Assembly: GCA_028583405.1 (NCBI GenBank)
Contig: CM053250.1
Coordinates: 40,660,230 to 40,724,229, forward strand
Direction: 5' to 3'
Source: Pogonophryne albipinna
Lineage: Eukaryota; Chordata; Actinopteri; Perciformes; Artedidraconidae
Length of the DNA stretch: 64,000 nt
The position numbers and the translations under genes were made by a program. The notes beneath the pieces were generated by a model. The model saw nothing but the letters and a program-made list of their open reading frames with translations. It was not told the origin of the DNA and ran no database searches. Every line of letters begins with the position of its first letter. Within the stretch, counting starts at the first letter, position 1. Positions 34,278 through 44,361 of this stretch are shown here, piece by piece.

Positions 34278-35308
34278 GAATTAAAAATAATACACAGGCC
34301 TACTTTAAAATAAATTAAACACAGCACTTGGGGAGTCCTCTGCACATTTGAAGGAAAAAAAAATATGATTAAAATGGGCCCACTTTGAAATAAATAAAAC
34401 ATATAGCTGCACCCTAAAAAGAGTTAAAGGTAGGGTAGGTAAGAATGGAGAAAGCAGCTCGAGTGCGCTAGAATTTGAAAGTACACAACCGGAAAAAATA
34501 TGCCTCTTCCTTCAGACTTTCTTACAGAGCCCCTCCTCCAACACACACGAAAGCGCACATGACCAATGAGGGCACGAGATAAGTTTGTGCACAGATGGAA
34601 GGCTGACAGGCAGGTAGGCCGTCCAGTTATTTTAGCCGGGCCGGCTCATATGATTGGTCGTGCTTTTTACAGTACTACGGCTTCCACAGATGACTTTTTT
34701 ATGTATTTATTGTCAAAGCATTTCATATATTCATTGCTATCGGGACGTTAAGAGCATTCCATGGAATATAACAAAAAGTGTTTTCTGAAATAAATTACAT
34801 ACCCCATTGAATTATGACAGAAGATCATCAGCTGTCTTCCTCTCCCTTGTTGTTCCTCGATACGTAAAGGCTGCACCACCGTTGACAACTTCTCTCTACA
34901 TATCAAACATACCGGTAAGCCAGCATCGTTTGCTGTGAAAGCATATAACTCTGTCCACACAGAATTAAATCCTGTGTTCCTCCGGTACTTTTCTTTGATT
35001 TATCCATAGTTCGCTCATCGAGCCGGGGATCAGGTTATTCGCCTCCAAGAAAAGGCGCTCGCGCGGGACCGTAGCAGGATGTGACGCATATTTTAGTTGA
35101 CCTAATTAAAACTGTTTTTTATTTATGTGTCAGAGTATCACCTCAAAATACAAGATACGAAACATTTTCAACCATGCAACAAAATATAAATAGTCCTACA
35201 AATACTTTTATTTTATTTCCTTCTTATTTTTGTCTAAGCTCAAGGGAGCCAGAGCAGAGGGCTTAAAGGGCCGCATGCGGCCCGTGGGCCGCGGGTTGCC
35301 GACCCCTG
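34278..35308. mobile_element. hAT-type element (copy B), left-truncated
   Basis: It shares its interior with copy A (1799-2553). The right terminus is GGGTTGCCGACCCCTG. The left terminus is missing. It carries an internal second MITE (34424-34811) and about 400 bp absent from copy A. Confidence 0.75.
34424..34811. mobile_element. Nested MITE (TTAAAGGT... family)
   Basis: It starts TTAAAGGTAGGGTAGGTAAG and ends near TTACATACCCCATTGAA. It is the reverse-oriented relative of 42179-42568. Contains GCTTTTTACAGTACTACGGC and CATTCCATGGAATATAAC. Confidence 0.65.
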
Positions 35309-36124
35309 GCCTAAACAATGTGGCTGCTAGCGATACTGCTAGTGCTAATAGTGCTAGCGGGCTTCAGCCGCGCCATGTGTAAATGTGACCTGAGCGAAGG
35401 CTCGCAGGCAGGTTAGCTGCTGCGCACGGGTAATATGTTTTATTTACCTGAGTGAAGTCTTGCAGGCACATCGCCTTGTCTTTTTTTTGTTTATTATCAC
35501 TGACAGTGTATTAATGTGAGCTCCTACACCTATAATAATTTGGCCTTTCATTGAATGCTTTATAAACCAGTTAAACTTACAGATGTCATCGTGAATTGGA
35601 AAACTGCATTTAAATGTTGTTAAAGGTCAACGTTTCAATGTATGGTTCAGCAATTGTTGGTCGTTTACTAGGAATTGACATATTTTGAGCTCAAATACTT
35701 TGTTCTATGTTTAAACCTTCAGACACATTTAAAAGTACAATCCAGAATAATATACGTACTTGCCTTTATCTTTTTGCCATCTTAGCCTTTTTACCAATTT
35801 CTTCATATCACAGGATGTAACTGTAGGACAATGTTTTAAGGATCTCTTGTCGAACTAGGTTGTCAGTTTGAAATGTCTGGATGAAGATGTAACTGATTTA
35901 CAAATGTTAAAAAATGCCTCTTTTCATCCTCTGTCTGAGGGAAAACCCAAAAAGCATGATGGGGCGAGCCAGGCCCCTTTAAGTTGTTTTATTTATTTTT
36001 GTCTGCTTCTGAGAAGCTAATGTATAAGTTATACAGTTATTTCTGCAAGAAAATTACAATAAAATGACTGTTTAATCTTCACATCTTGTATTCATATCTA
36101 TAATTTTGAGCACCAAATTATTGA
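35309..36124. other. Unassigned sequence
   Basis: No gene seen. The left part has repeated GCTAGTGCTA-type phrases (35320-35365). Confidence 0.5.
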
Positions 36125-36224
36125 AAAGTATCGATAAGAGTATATAAAAAAAAAAAAACGATAAGCAGTACCGGTATTGGTATCGGTATCGATAAAATCC
36201 TAACGATACCCATCCCTACTCAGG
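36125..36224. mobile_element. hAT-like terminal fragment
   Basis: It ends in TATCGATAAAATCCTAACGA and TACCCATCCCTAC, a terminal style of fish hAT MITEs. The other end was not found. Confidence 0.4.
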
Positions 36225-36237
36225 ACCCACGACTCAG

Positions 36238-36562
36238 GATCCCAGCGTAGATAGTTACTTTGTGTATGTACACATTGTGAAGAATGTATCGTCGGACCTG
36301 GGGGGTTTTGTGAGCGGACACCAACATTTTTTTTGGGGGAAGCTCTCGCTTTACGCAGTGCTTTCTTATATTCATTGAGAGTAATATGCCAAATTAAACG
36401 CGATTCTTGAAGTTTAGTGGAACTCCATATCCTTTCAAGTTGTCTCGACACTAGGCTGTTCAATGTGGCTGATGTGTTGTGTAGATTCTGCCAGAAGGAA
36501 AGGTCACACTCCTTATGAAGCGGTGAGTTGCCGCTCCACATTGCTTTTCTTCCCGACTGCAA
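36238..36562 (-). pseudogene. LINE ORF2 fragment (linker before reverse transcriptase)
   Basis: Reads LERIWSSTKLQESRLIWHIT, then LNEYKKALRKARASPKK. Basic helical stretches of this kind lie between endonuclease and reverse transcriptase in LINEs. At 36258-36318 it shares a duplicated block with 37796-37858. Confidence 0.45.
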
Positions 36563-36779
36563 CGCTGGTCCCGCAAATCAAGCAAGAACGTGATTGGTCG
36601 ATATTCATTGTGGGGGTGGGGGGAGGAGTGGTGTTAGATAGATATAGAGTTGTAGTAAGTAGAGTTCGCTATGATTGAGGTTTCGTTTATGTATAGGGTA
36701 GATTCTTTTAATTACATTTCCTTTTTTGTTTTATGTATTTTTTACATTTTGGATTTGCTTGGCGAGCTATTTTAGAACA

Positions 36780-36852
36780 TGCCCCGCGGGCGACTCACGT
36801 TGCCCCTGCAGGCGACTAAGTGCCCGCGCGGGTAACGTGTTGGCTACCCCTG
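36780..36852. mobile_element. hAT-like terminal fragment
   Basis: It ends GTTGGCTACCCCTG, a hAT-type terminus, after GC-rich repeats of GGCGACT. No left partner seen. Confidence 0.35.
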
Positions 36853-37056
36853 GTCTAGAGACACCCTACAAGCCTTGATGTGGACAAAGCTTGTTTGCCA
36901 TTAGTGTTTTCTTGTAAGCGCATTGACACGAGTAGTCTGTCCAAACAGCTGGCTAAAAGGCGTGATATTCAGTCGGAGAAATGCACAATTTTCGACTTCC
37001 TTAACTCGTAGCTCTGTTGCCCCAATTACGAGTAACGTTATCACATCAGGTGCACA

Positions 37057-37470
37057 GAGGTGGGAGAAGTACTCAGATCTTGTAGTTAAGTACAAAAATA
37101 CCATAGTGTAGGAATACTCTGTTACAGTAAAAGTCCTGCATTCAAAATGTTCCTCAAGTAAAAGTAGAAAAGTATTCTCATCAAAATATAGTGAAAGTAG
37201 CGACAGTAAAAGTAGTCGTTGTGCAGATTGGTCCATTTCAGAATAATATATATGATATTTTTTATAATGATTGATCATGAAAGTGTTCTCAAAGCTGGTA
37301 AAGGTGCAGCTAGTCTGAATGACTTTGTAGACTGCAGGGTAGCTTGTGGATTTACTCCAGGTGGAACTAAAGTCTGATTTAACACTTGATTATATTTCAC
37401 ATCATTCATCCACATCTGTGAAGTAACTAAAGGTAGTAAATACATGTAGTGGAGTACAAGTACACCATTT
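37057..37470 (+). repeat. Dispersed repeat (GTGGGAGAAGTACTCAGATC family)
   Basis: It starts AGGTGGGAGAAGTACTCAGA and contains AAAGTCCTGCATTCAAAATG and AGTACAAGTACACC. A reverse-oriented copy lies at 41888-42600. This is an abundant fish repeat with no coding content. Confidence 0.7.
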
Positions 37471-37795
37471 ACTTCTGAACTGCACAAATTAATAAAGTGT
37501 GGCCTCGTTTTATTTAAATTGAGGCCACAAATTACATCTCGTGCGCACAAATTAATAAAACGTGATGAAAAGATCATGTATAACCTGATGGGTAGACCAG
37601 GAGAATTAAAAAATATTTGGCGTGGGCTTCTTGAATATATGGAGACAGATGACAGACCTTCATGTTCACATTTGGATGGATAACAATTTTTCTGAGAATC
37701 TGATATGTTTGTTTTATTTTGTATAATCATTACCCCTTTTTCAATTGTATGGACACATAATAACTGGACTCATGTATATATATATATTATTTTTA

Positions 37796-37985
37796 CTTTG
37801 TGTATGTACACATTGTGAAGAATGTATCGTCGGACCTGGGGGGTTTGGTGAGCGGGCAGTCGGTGGTGGGAGGGAGGGGCGGGCTGATCAAGCATCATTA
37901 AGATTACCTTGTTGTATAGTGTCTACTTTTCAGCCTTGGGGCTGCTAAGTTGAAAATATCAATAAAGACAATGTTTAAAAAAATA
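37796..37985 (+). mobile_element. Probable LINE 3' end
   Basis: The phrase ATGTATCGTCGGACCTGGGG is shared with 36258-36318. The end TATCAATAAAGACAATGTTT is followed by an A-rich tail. Confidence 0.4.
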
Positions 37986-38869
37986 AAAGTTTGATGAGGT
38001 CATAAATATATGTCGAGAGTCTGTTCTTCATGACCTCTTCTTCTGAATGAAAACACAATGAAAAGTGTTCTGCTTGAAACTGAAAACATGAGTGGACAGT
38101 AATTATCGGAAACTCTCAAGTATGCATGCTATTTATATCTTCTTTATTCTGAGACAGCGTCAACAAATATATATATTTATTTATTCCAATGTTTTTTAAA
38201 AGCATCCTTCGGAAGCAGCCCTGCTATTAAGAAGAAATCACTTTTATCCAGCTGAAATGTAAAGTGGACCAGGTTATAAAGTCCAATAGATGAAAGGTAT
38301 TTTTAGAAATCACTTATTTGAAAACGTTTTAAGGCCTGTCTCAAACGTTCTTGTTTTTATCTTCTCTTATAACATTTAAGAACCAAAGGTTTGTCTCCCC
38401 CCTCTGGCAGAGGGAGTTACTACCACATGGGAGAGACCAGCAGCAGAGCAGCAGCTTGGAGTACAGCAGAAGCTACATTTCTGAAGTGGTTGCTCCAGAT
38501 AAAAATAAACATTGTGTTGAGACAAAGGATTTAAGTACAAAAACGAAGGAAGAAAGGCAAGGAGGTAAAAGGGGGAGGGAGGGAGATAGAAAGCACAGAG
38601 ACAAAAAGAGAGGGAAAAAAAGTTCTTAAAAGTGAAATTAAGGAAAAAATACCAGCGAGGGAGGAAGAAGGTAGGAAAGAAAGAAAGGAAATTGAAGAAG
38701 AAGGTCCACATGGAAAGCTTGCTACTTGTTCTGTTGTTGGATATAAGAACCAACAGAATGTACTCCCAGAACATGAGAATGTGGACAGAACACTCAGTGG
38801 TTTCACTTCAGTTTTCTGTGATTTTTGACAAAAAATAATTGCATGTCGCTTTTTCTGAAACTTTATCTT
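37986..38869. other. Unassigned sequence
   Basis: A purine-rich stretch lies at 38540-38700. No gene supported. Confidence 0.5.
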
Positions 38870-39275
38870 TATTGATGTGTTGTAGTGAAGTACAAGTATT
38901 TTACCTGTGTACGATTTGGGGGTACTTGTACTTTGCACTACAATTTGAAAGCCAATATTGTACTTTTTAAAATGAGTAACTAAGCTTATCGGTTTATTGG
39001 TCAAAACAAAGTAAAGTAATAAATAAACTGTGATATATGATTATAGGTTAGGATACCTAGCAGCAGTATATTAAGTCATTACAAATGCTTCCACCTTTTT
39101 GAGCTGTGATGAACACATTTCATAATCACACACTTATTTCATATATCTGATTCTAAATTGGGACATTACGCACAAGTACTTTTAGTACTTTAAGTATATT
39201 TTAATGCTAATAGTGTTTTACTTTTACTTAGATAAGATTTGAAATGCAGGACTTTTACTTTCACAGTGTATATGT
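38870..39275. repeat. Dispersed AGTACTT-rich repeat
   Basis: Recurrent AGTACAAGTA and TACTTTTACTT phrases place it with the 37057 and 41888 repeats, but more diverged. Confidence 0.45.
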
Positions 39276-40779
39276 ACTGAGAACCAGAGTCATGTTATTT
39301 CGAGAACTGATTTAACTCTTAAAGAAAGTATGAGAGAAAGGATGTCGGAACATTCAAACAAACATGTTCTGGTGGAAAACCTCAAAACAAATATGACCTG
39401 GAAGTGAGCAGAATGTCTCCTTTATAATAAAGTCTATCTCCCATTGCTGCACATTTTGGGAAATAAATCTTGAAAATGAGAGAAAATAGTGAGATAGACG
39501 GACTGACAGATGGACAGACAGCGAGTCAGACAAGATGGAAAGCAGCATAGAACAGAGAGCCTTAATATTTCAGATGTGATGCATTATTTATACCTAGGCG
39601 ATTCGGACAAATCTTCCAGAGTGCTCTTGGGTGAATGGAGAGTTTTCCATTCATGGGCAGACTCCATGTGTGTACGTGTGTGTGATTGGCAGAGCAGTGG
39701 ATGAAAGACAAAGATGAGAGCAACAGCCTGCAGGCTCTAACTGTGAGATCCATCTGTTGGTGGTGTGAATCTCTGAAGTTACTTTAGCTTTTAGGCAAGC
39801 ACCTAAGGTGGCCGCGGCTCAGAGGTGTGTGTGTAAGGATGTGTGTGTTCATAAGAAGTTAAGGCGTTGGGGAAGTGTTGCAGATTAGAGCCTTTTGCAC
39901 AATTGACACATTGACATACAACTGTCGCCGTGACGCTTAACTCATTTCAGACGACATGCCGTCAACCTGCACATTATTGCTGTAATAACAATTATTAACA
40001 ATATGGAGCTAAACATCATAGTGCTTTACTCTTAGCTCCTATGTTAGCTACAGCTATCTAGCATCAGTGACCGACTTCCAGTGAGTAATAGATGAGAACA
40101 AACTTAAATTCCTTGTCTAACAAGCAGACAACAAGTCTTGTGATGAACCTCAAAAAACGTGAACATTTATATGTAGGACATGATAGACAGTAATATCTTA
40201 CCTTCCAACATTTCCACACACCAGGAGGAGGGAGGCGCGAAAGAGAACCGTTCCTCTGGCCTGCAGCCAAGAATCACCGCAGACGCATGCGCAAAGGGGC
40301 AGTGTGGGCCTAATGTCTTCAAGTAGATTTTACCCAGATTGTTTGTGTTTCAGTTGGTACTGTCAGAAATTAGGTAGTGTAGGTAGAATGTACCCATGCA
40401 TATATAACAATGCTCACTTATATACCTTGAGTACAATTTAAATGATTTGCTTGGATAATATATACTACCCTCCAAAATCCTTTTTTACAGTGCAGATAAG
40501 GAAATATATGATACATTGTGATATTATATGATCGATGATCTGATTGATGATGTGATATCAGTGTGATATGAATGATAAGTGCGACACGTCGGCGTCTTCT
40601 CTGCATAAGGCAGTTTAAACTGTATTTCCTTTCTCCTGTAATATGACTTGATAGATTTAAACTCCGCACACTGAGCTCTGATTGGTCAGCAGGCAGTGCT
40701 TTCACTGAGTTGATCTCTTTTCCGCCGGAGGAGGGCAGCGTCAGGTCAAAAAAGTTATTTAGCCTTCCCAAACCTGAGC
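39276..40779. other. Unassigned sequence upstream of the galnt18 exon
   Basis: No recognised element. On the minus strand at about 40202 the sequence TTGGAAG/GTAAGA would make a good splice donor next to a CpG-containing stretch (40230-40300). A divergent first exon is possible but unproven. Confidence 0.4.
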
Positions 40780-40927
40780 CTCACGCGCCGCCTATGCACA
40801 TACTATACAGAGATGCTGTTTGAGAAACCAATGTGAGTTTGGAAAATTGCACAATATGCATTTATTTTAGTATACCTCAACAATGGAATTATGATCAGTA
40901 GAAATGGCCATGACATGGGACCTTTAA
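40780..40927 (-). mobile_element. MITE fragment (AAAGGTCCCATGTCATGGCC family)
   Basis: Reverse copy of the left part of the elements at 43210 and 48139. Contains AACAATGGAATTATGATCAG and CATGACATGGGACCTTTAAT. Confidence 0.7.
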
Positions 40928-41224
40928 TAAAGAATCATTTTCAATGGTCGTCCTATTGACCAGATGTAAGATTAGCCTCCTATTGGCTCGGATATTCTAT
41001 GAAACTAGTTTTATGGGTTTTATTGTGTAATTAATAGTTTGTGTGGTGTTCTTTTGGGGGGGAGCAATAATATAGACAATAAAGGAGAGTAAGACAACAT
41101 TATATGGTCCACACAGCTCGCACATTAAAGAGTGGGAATACTCCCACTCAAGCAAAAATAAAAAATACTGTGAGACCAAAGAGACCCTGCTGTCTCTGGC
41201 ATACCCATCGATGAGTTTCAGTTT

Positions 41225-41595
41225 GTATGGATTGCCCCCCCCCCCCCCCCTGTGAGGGGGCCGGCAGAGGCGATCAGAGCCCGCCCCCTCCCTTTCTATT
41301 GGGCACTGCAGTATGAGGACTCGCACTTGGCGAGGGAGGGGGGTTGTACCGCTGCCTGACAGCTCTGCATGCTGCTCAGCGGGACTCGGCTCCTCAGTGT
41401 TAGTGCAGGATATTATTATTATTAGCAAAGCATTGAAAGCCTCCGTGTGTCAGCGGGGAGCTGAGAGCGCAGAGGGGGCGGGACTACACAGCATCTCTCC
41501 GCGCGGCGCACATTTGGACGCGTTTGCCGCGAGCGTCTCCTCAATCCACCTGCCCGTGCGCGTCTGGAACAGGAAGCCCATAGAGGGATGTCGCG
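41225..41595 (+). promoter_or_regulatory. CpG-rich promoter and 5' UTR region of galnt18-like gene
   Basis: A C-run (41237-41250) is followed by GC- and CpG-rich sequence (CCGGCAGAGGCGATCAG, CGCGCGGCGCACATTTGG) up to the start codon, in contrast to the AT-rich surroundings. No TATA box is evident. The transcription start is not defined. An out-of-frame ATG at 41588 opens a 22-codon frame that ends at 41654-41656, overlapping the main start. Confidence 0.6.
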
Positions 41596-41836
41596 ATGCT
41601 GTGCACACGGAGAACTAAAACTTTGGTGTCGACATGCGTCATCCTCAGCGGCATGACCAACATCGTGTGTCTCCTGTACGTCGGCTGGATCACCAACTAT
41701 GTCGCGAACGGGGGAGCCAAAGTTCCTGAGAGCAGGGGGGGCGGCAGGAAGTTGGAGGAGGACAATAAGGGGGAAACCCTGAGGATCATGGAGAGGCTGG
41801 ACCGGCTGGAGAGCGTGGTCAACGAGCACATCAAAG
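41596..41836 (+). CDS. galnt18: Polypeptide GalNAc-transferase 18-like, first coding exon
   Basis: 80 codons plus one base, donor TCAAAG/GTGAGG at 41837. The residues MLCTRRTKTLVSTCVILSGM match, from memory, the N-terminus of vertebrate GALNT18. A short basic cytoplasmic tail (residues 1-8) is followed by a signal anchor at about 9-33 (LVSTCVILSGMTNIVCLLYV). Then comes a stem with GGGRKLEEDNKGETLRIMER and LDRLESVVNEHIK, which looks coiled-coil. In the family this type II Golgi membrane protein has a luminal glycosyltransferase domain and ricin-type lectin domain for mucin-type O-glycosylation. Those parts are encoded by later exons not present here. The ATG at 41596 is chosen because it gives this conserved N-terminus. 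Confidence 0.88.
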
Positions 41837-41887
41837 GTGAGGAGGGGGGGGGGGCTCAGTCTGAGGCCAGAGGGTCAGAGTCACTGA

Positions 41888-42600
41888 GTACATTCAAGTA
41901 GGCTACTGCAATTTTGAGGTAGGCGACTTGTACTTTACTTGAGTATTTCAATGTTATGCTACTGTGTACTTCTACTCCACGACTGTTCAGAGGTACATTG
42001 TGTACTTTTATTCCACTACTTTTATTTAACACCTTTAGTTACTTTACAGATGTGGATTAATGATATGAATATGTGAAATATAATCAAGTCAGACTTTAGT
42101 TCCACCTGGAGTAAATTCACAAGCTACCCTGCAGTATACAAAGTCATTCAAACTAGCTGCTCCTGCTTTGAGAACACTTTAAAGGTGGGGTAGGTAAGTT
42201 TGAGAAACCGGCTCGAGATACACTTGTTGTTATATTCCATGGAATGCTCTTAACATCCCGATAGCAATGAATATCTGAAGTGCTTTGACAACAAATCCAT
42301 AAAAAAATATCATCTGTGGAAGCCGTAGTACTGTAAAAAGCACGACCAATCATTTTAGCCGGCCCGGCTAAAATAACTGGATGGCCTACCTGCCTGTCAG
42401 CCTTCCACCTGTGCACAAACTTATCTCGTGCCCTCATTGGTCATGTGCGTGTTTCTGTGTGTTGGAGGAGGGGCTCTGTAAGGAAGTGGCAGATTTGTTC
42501 CGGCTTCGTATTTTCAAATTCTAGCGCACTCGAGCTGCTTTCTCCAAAATTACCCACCCCACCTTTAAGTACAAGATCTGAGTACTTCTCCCACATCTAG
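41888..42600 (-). repeat. Dispersed repeat, reverse copy, interrupted by a MITE
   Basis: Matches 37057-37470 in reverse: AGACTTTAGTTCCACCTGGA on the left, then AGATCTGAGTACTTCTCCCA after the MITE at 42179-42568. Confidence 0.75.
42179..42568. mobile_element. MITE with TTAA-like ends (AGGTGGGGTAGG family)
   Basis: Inverted ends TTAAAGGTGGGGTAGGTAA and TTACCCACCCCACCTTTAA. TTAA at both borders could be a piggyBac-type target duplication. The interior matches 34424-34811 in reverse. Inserted within the dispersed repeat. Confidence 0.8.
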
Positions 42601-42669
42601 TTATCATGTTTCAGAAGCAGCATAAGATAATGATTAAAATTACATTTAGAGAAAAGTAAGATCACTTCG

Positions 42670-42805
42670 TTAAGGTTCAAACCCCACTGCAGTCAGCATG
42701 TCGTTGTGTCCCTGAGACCCTTCACCCCAAATGGCTCCTGTGGGGATTGCCCACAGTATTGAGTATGTCAGTCGCTTTGGATAAAAGCATCTAATAAGTA
42801 ACATG
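42670..42805 (+). mobile_element. tRNA-derived SINE fragment
   Basis: GGTTCAAACCCC resembles a B box. CCTGTGGGGATTGCCCACAG and GTCGCTTTGGATAAAAGCAT are typical fish SINE body and tail sequences. Confidence 0.6.
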
Positions 42806-43209
42806 GAATGTTAACTTTCTCTCACTGCTGAACATCAATATCTTAATAACTCGCTGTAGAAAATGTTAAATATTACACAACTGATTATTGTATTGAAACA
42901 TTAGATCATTCATCTATTATTTAATCTGCAATAAATAAAGTGACCACACATTTAATAATTGATTAATATTTATAGACATGATCACGATGAAAACATGTAT
43001 TACTTCCAGCTTCTTTAGAAATGTGCATCATTGTAACATAACTGTTTTAAAACAGCAGCATGTTGTCATCTGGAGCTCAAGAAAGTTGTGATTGGCATTT
43101 TAATACACTGAATGACAAATGAATTTATCGGAACAATTCCAAACAGATATTTGGATGAAATTGGAGGAAAATGATCTGCCATTAATGCCCCCCTGGATAT
43201 AATTACTCA
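42806..43209. other. Unassigned intronic sequence
   Basis: AT-rich, nothing recognised. Confidence 0.5.
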
Positions 43210-44361
43210 TTACAGGTCCCGTGTCATGGCCATTTCTACTGATCATAATTCCATAGTTGAGGTCTACTAGAATAGATTCACATTGTTCAATTTTCCAAAC
43301 TCACATTGGTTTCTCATACAGCATCTCTGTATAGTATGTGTATTCACTCTCTGTCCTACACGGCTTGTTGGAGCTCCTGCCCCCCCCCCCCTCCCTATGA
43401 GCCCACTGTGCTCTGATTGGTCAGCTCGCCCACTCTGTTCTGATGAGTCCACCACCGTTACAGCGGAACATCAGTGATTATGTGTTACAATGGCGTTTGT
43501 TAGTGTGACGATATAGTTCACGATGTATTATGTTTGTCTCGTGTCTTTGTGCCAAATACGTATGAATGTTTGCATGTTATGTTAACTATTGAAGCAGGGT
43601 TAGTTGGTGCATGTAGTTGCCTGTTTTCGCCACAAGGCTCCGCCTGAGGGCGTGAAGGTGAGGAAGAGCGTTTCTTCTTCGGTGGTTGAGGGAACTGTGA
43701 CGGAGTTTTTGGATCATAATAAAGTTGCCACGAGTGAGAAAAGACAAGTGATGTCCGCCTGAGTCCTTGAGTGCAACGTTAGCAACCAGAAAATGACAGC
43801 AGTAATGACAAACAGATGAGAATGCTGCGTGGGGTCTGGATGCCGTGTTGGCGGGACGTTGCGGGGCTCGCTGCTCCGCTCTATGGGGCTCGAGGAGCAG
43901 ACAGTGTGAGCTGGATTACTGGTGTCGTTTCCTGGTTGCTGCGTGGGGTCTGGGTGCCATGCCAGCGGCACCGCGGAGCTCAGGCTGGCATGGCACTTGG
44001 TCTATATCCAGCATCCAGGGAAACACAGCGGGAAATCCACCTCACACTGTCCGCTCTGGGAGCCTCGCGGGGCGGACTCCTGAGCTGCTCGGGAGCCTAT
44101 TGTTCTATAGCTGTGTGCCAATTGGTCCATTTGGACTTAGTGACGTCAATAGGCCCCGGAAGAAAAAAATTGAAAAAATAAAAATGTCCAGCGAGGCGTT
44201 CTGGGGCAGCATAGACAGGTCTTCTCTGTGTTAGAGTTTTACTCGCTACAGGGTGTACTTTGAGGGTTTGTGACTCTGCAGACCATTTACATGCAGAAAA
44301 ACCTTCATAACACACAAGGGGACGGGTAATAACAGGAAAAGCATGTCATGGGACCTTTTAA
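43210..44361 (+). mobile_element. MITE (AAAGGTCCCATGTCATGGCC family), full-length
   Basis: Left end TTACAGGTCCCGTGTCATGG, right end CATGTCATGGGACCTTTTAA. Related copies lie at 48139 and 40780. It holds a solo LTR (43504-43777). Plus-strand ORFs of 121-129 codons here are GC-rich chance frames of the repeat. Confidence 0.75.
43504..43777 (+). mobile_element. Solo LTR, second family
   Basis: TGTGACGATATAGTTCACGA to GAGTCCTTGAGTGCAAC, with the 5-bp duplication GTTAG on both sides (43499-43503 and 43778-43782). An AATAAA signal lies at 43718-43723. The end lacks a perfect CA. Confidence 0.6.

Noticed and set aside
38376..39004. Minus-strand ORFs of 132 and 157 codons
   Set aside because: They are Phe/Ser/Leu-rich readings of a purine-rich tract; no family match.
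41237..41250. C-run near the galnt18 start as a functional G-quadruplex
   Set aside because: A single homopolymer of about 14 bases without the spaced G-tract pattern; more likely a simple repeat.
43816..44234. 121- and 129-codon ORFs as genes
   Set aside because: They lie inside a MITE with sister copies and overlap each other in different frames; no domain.
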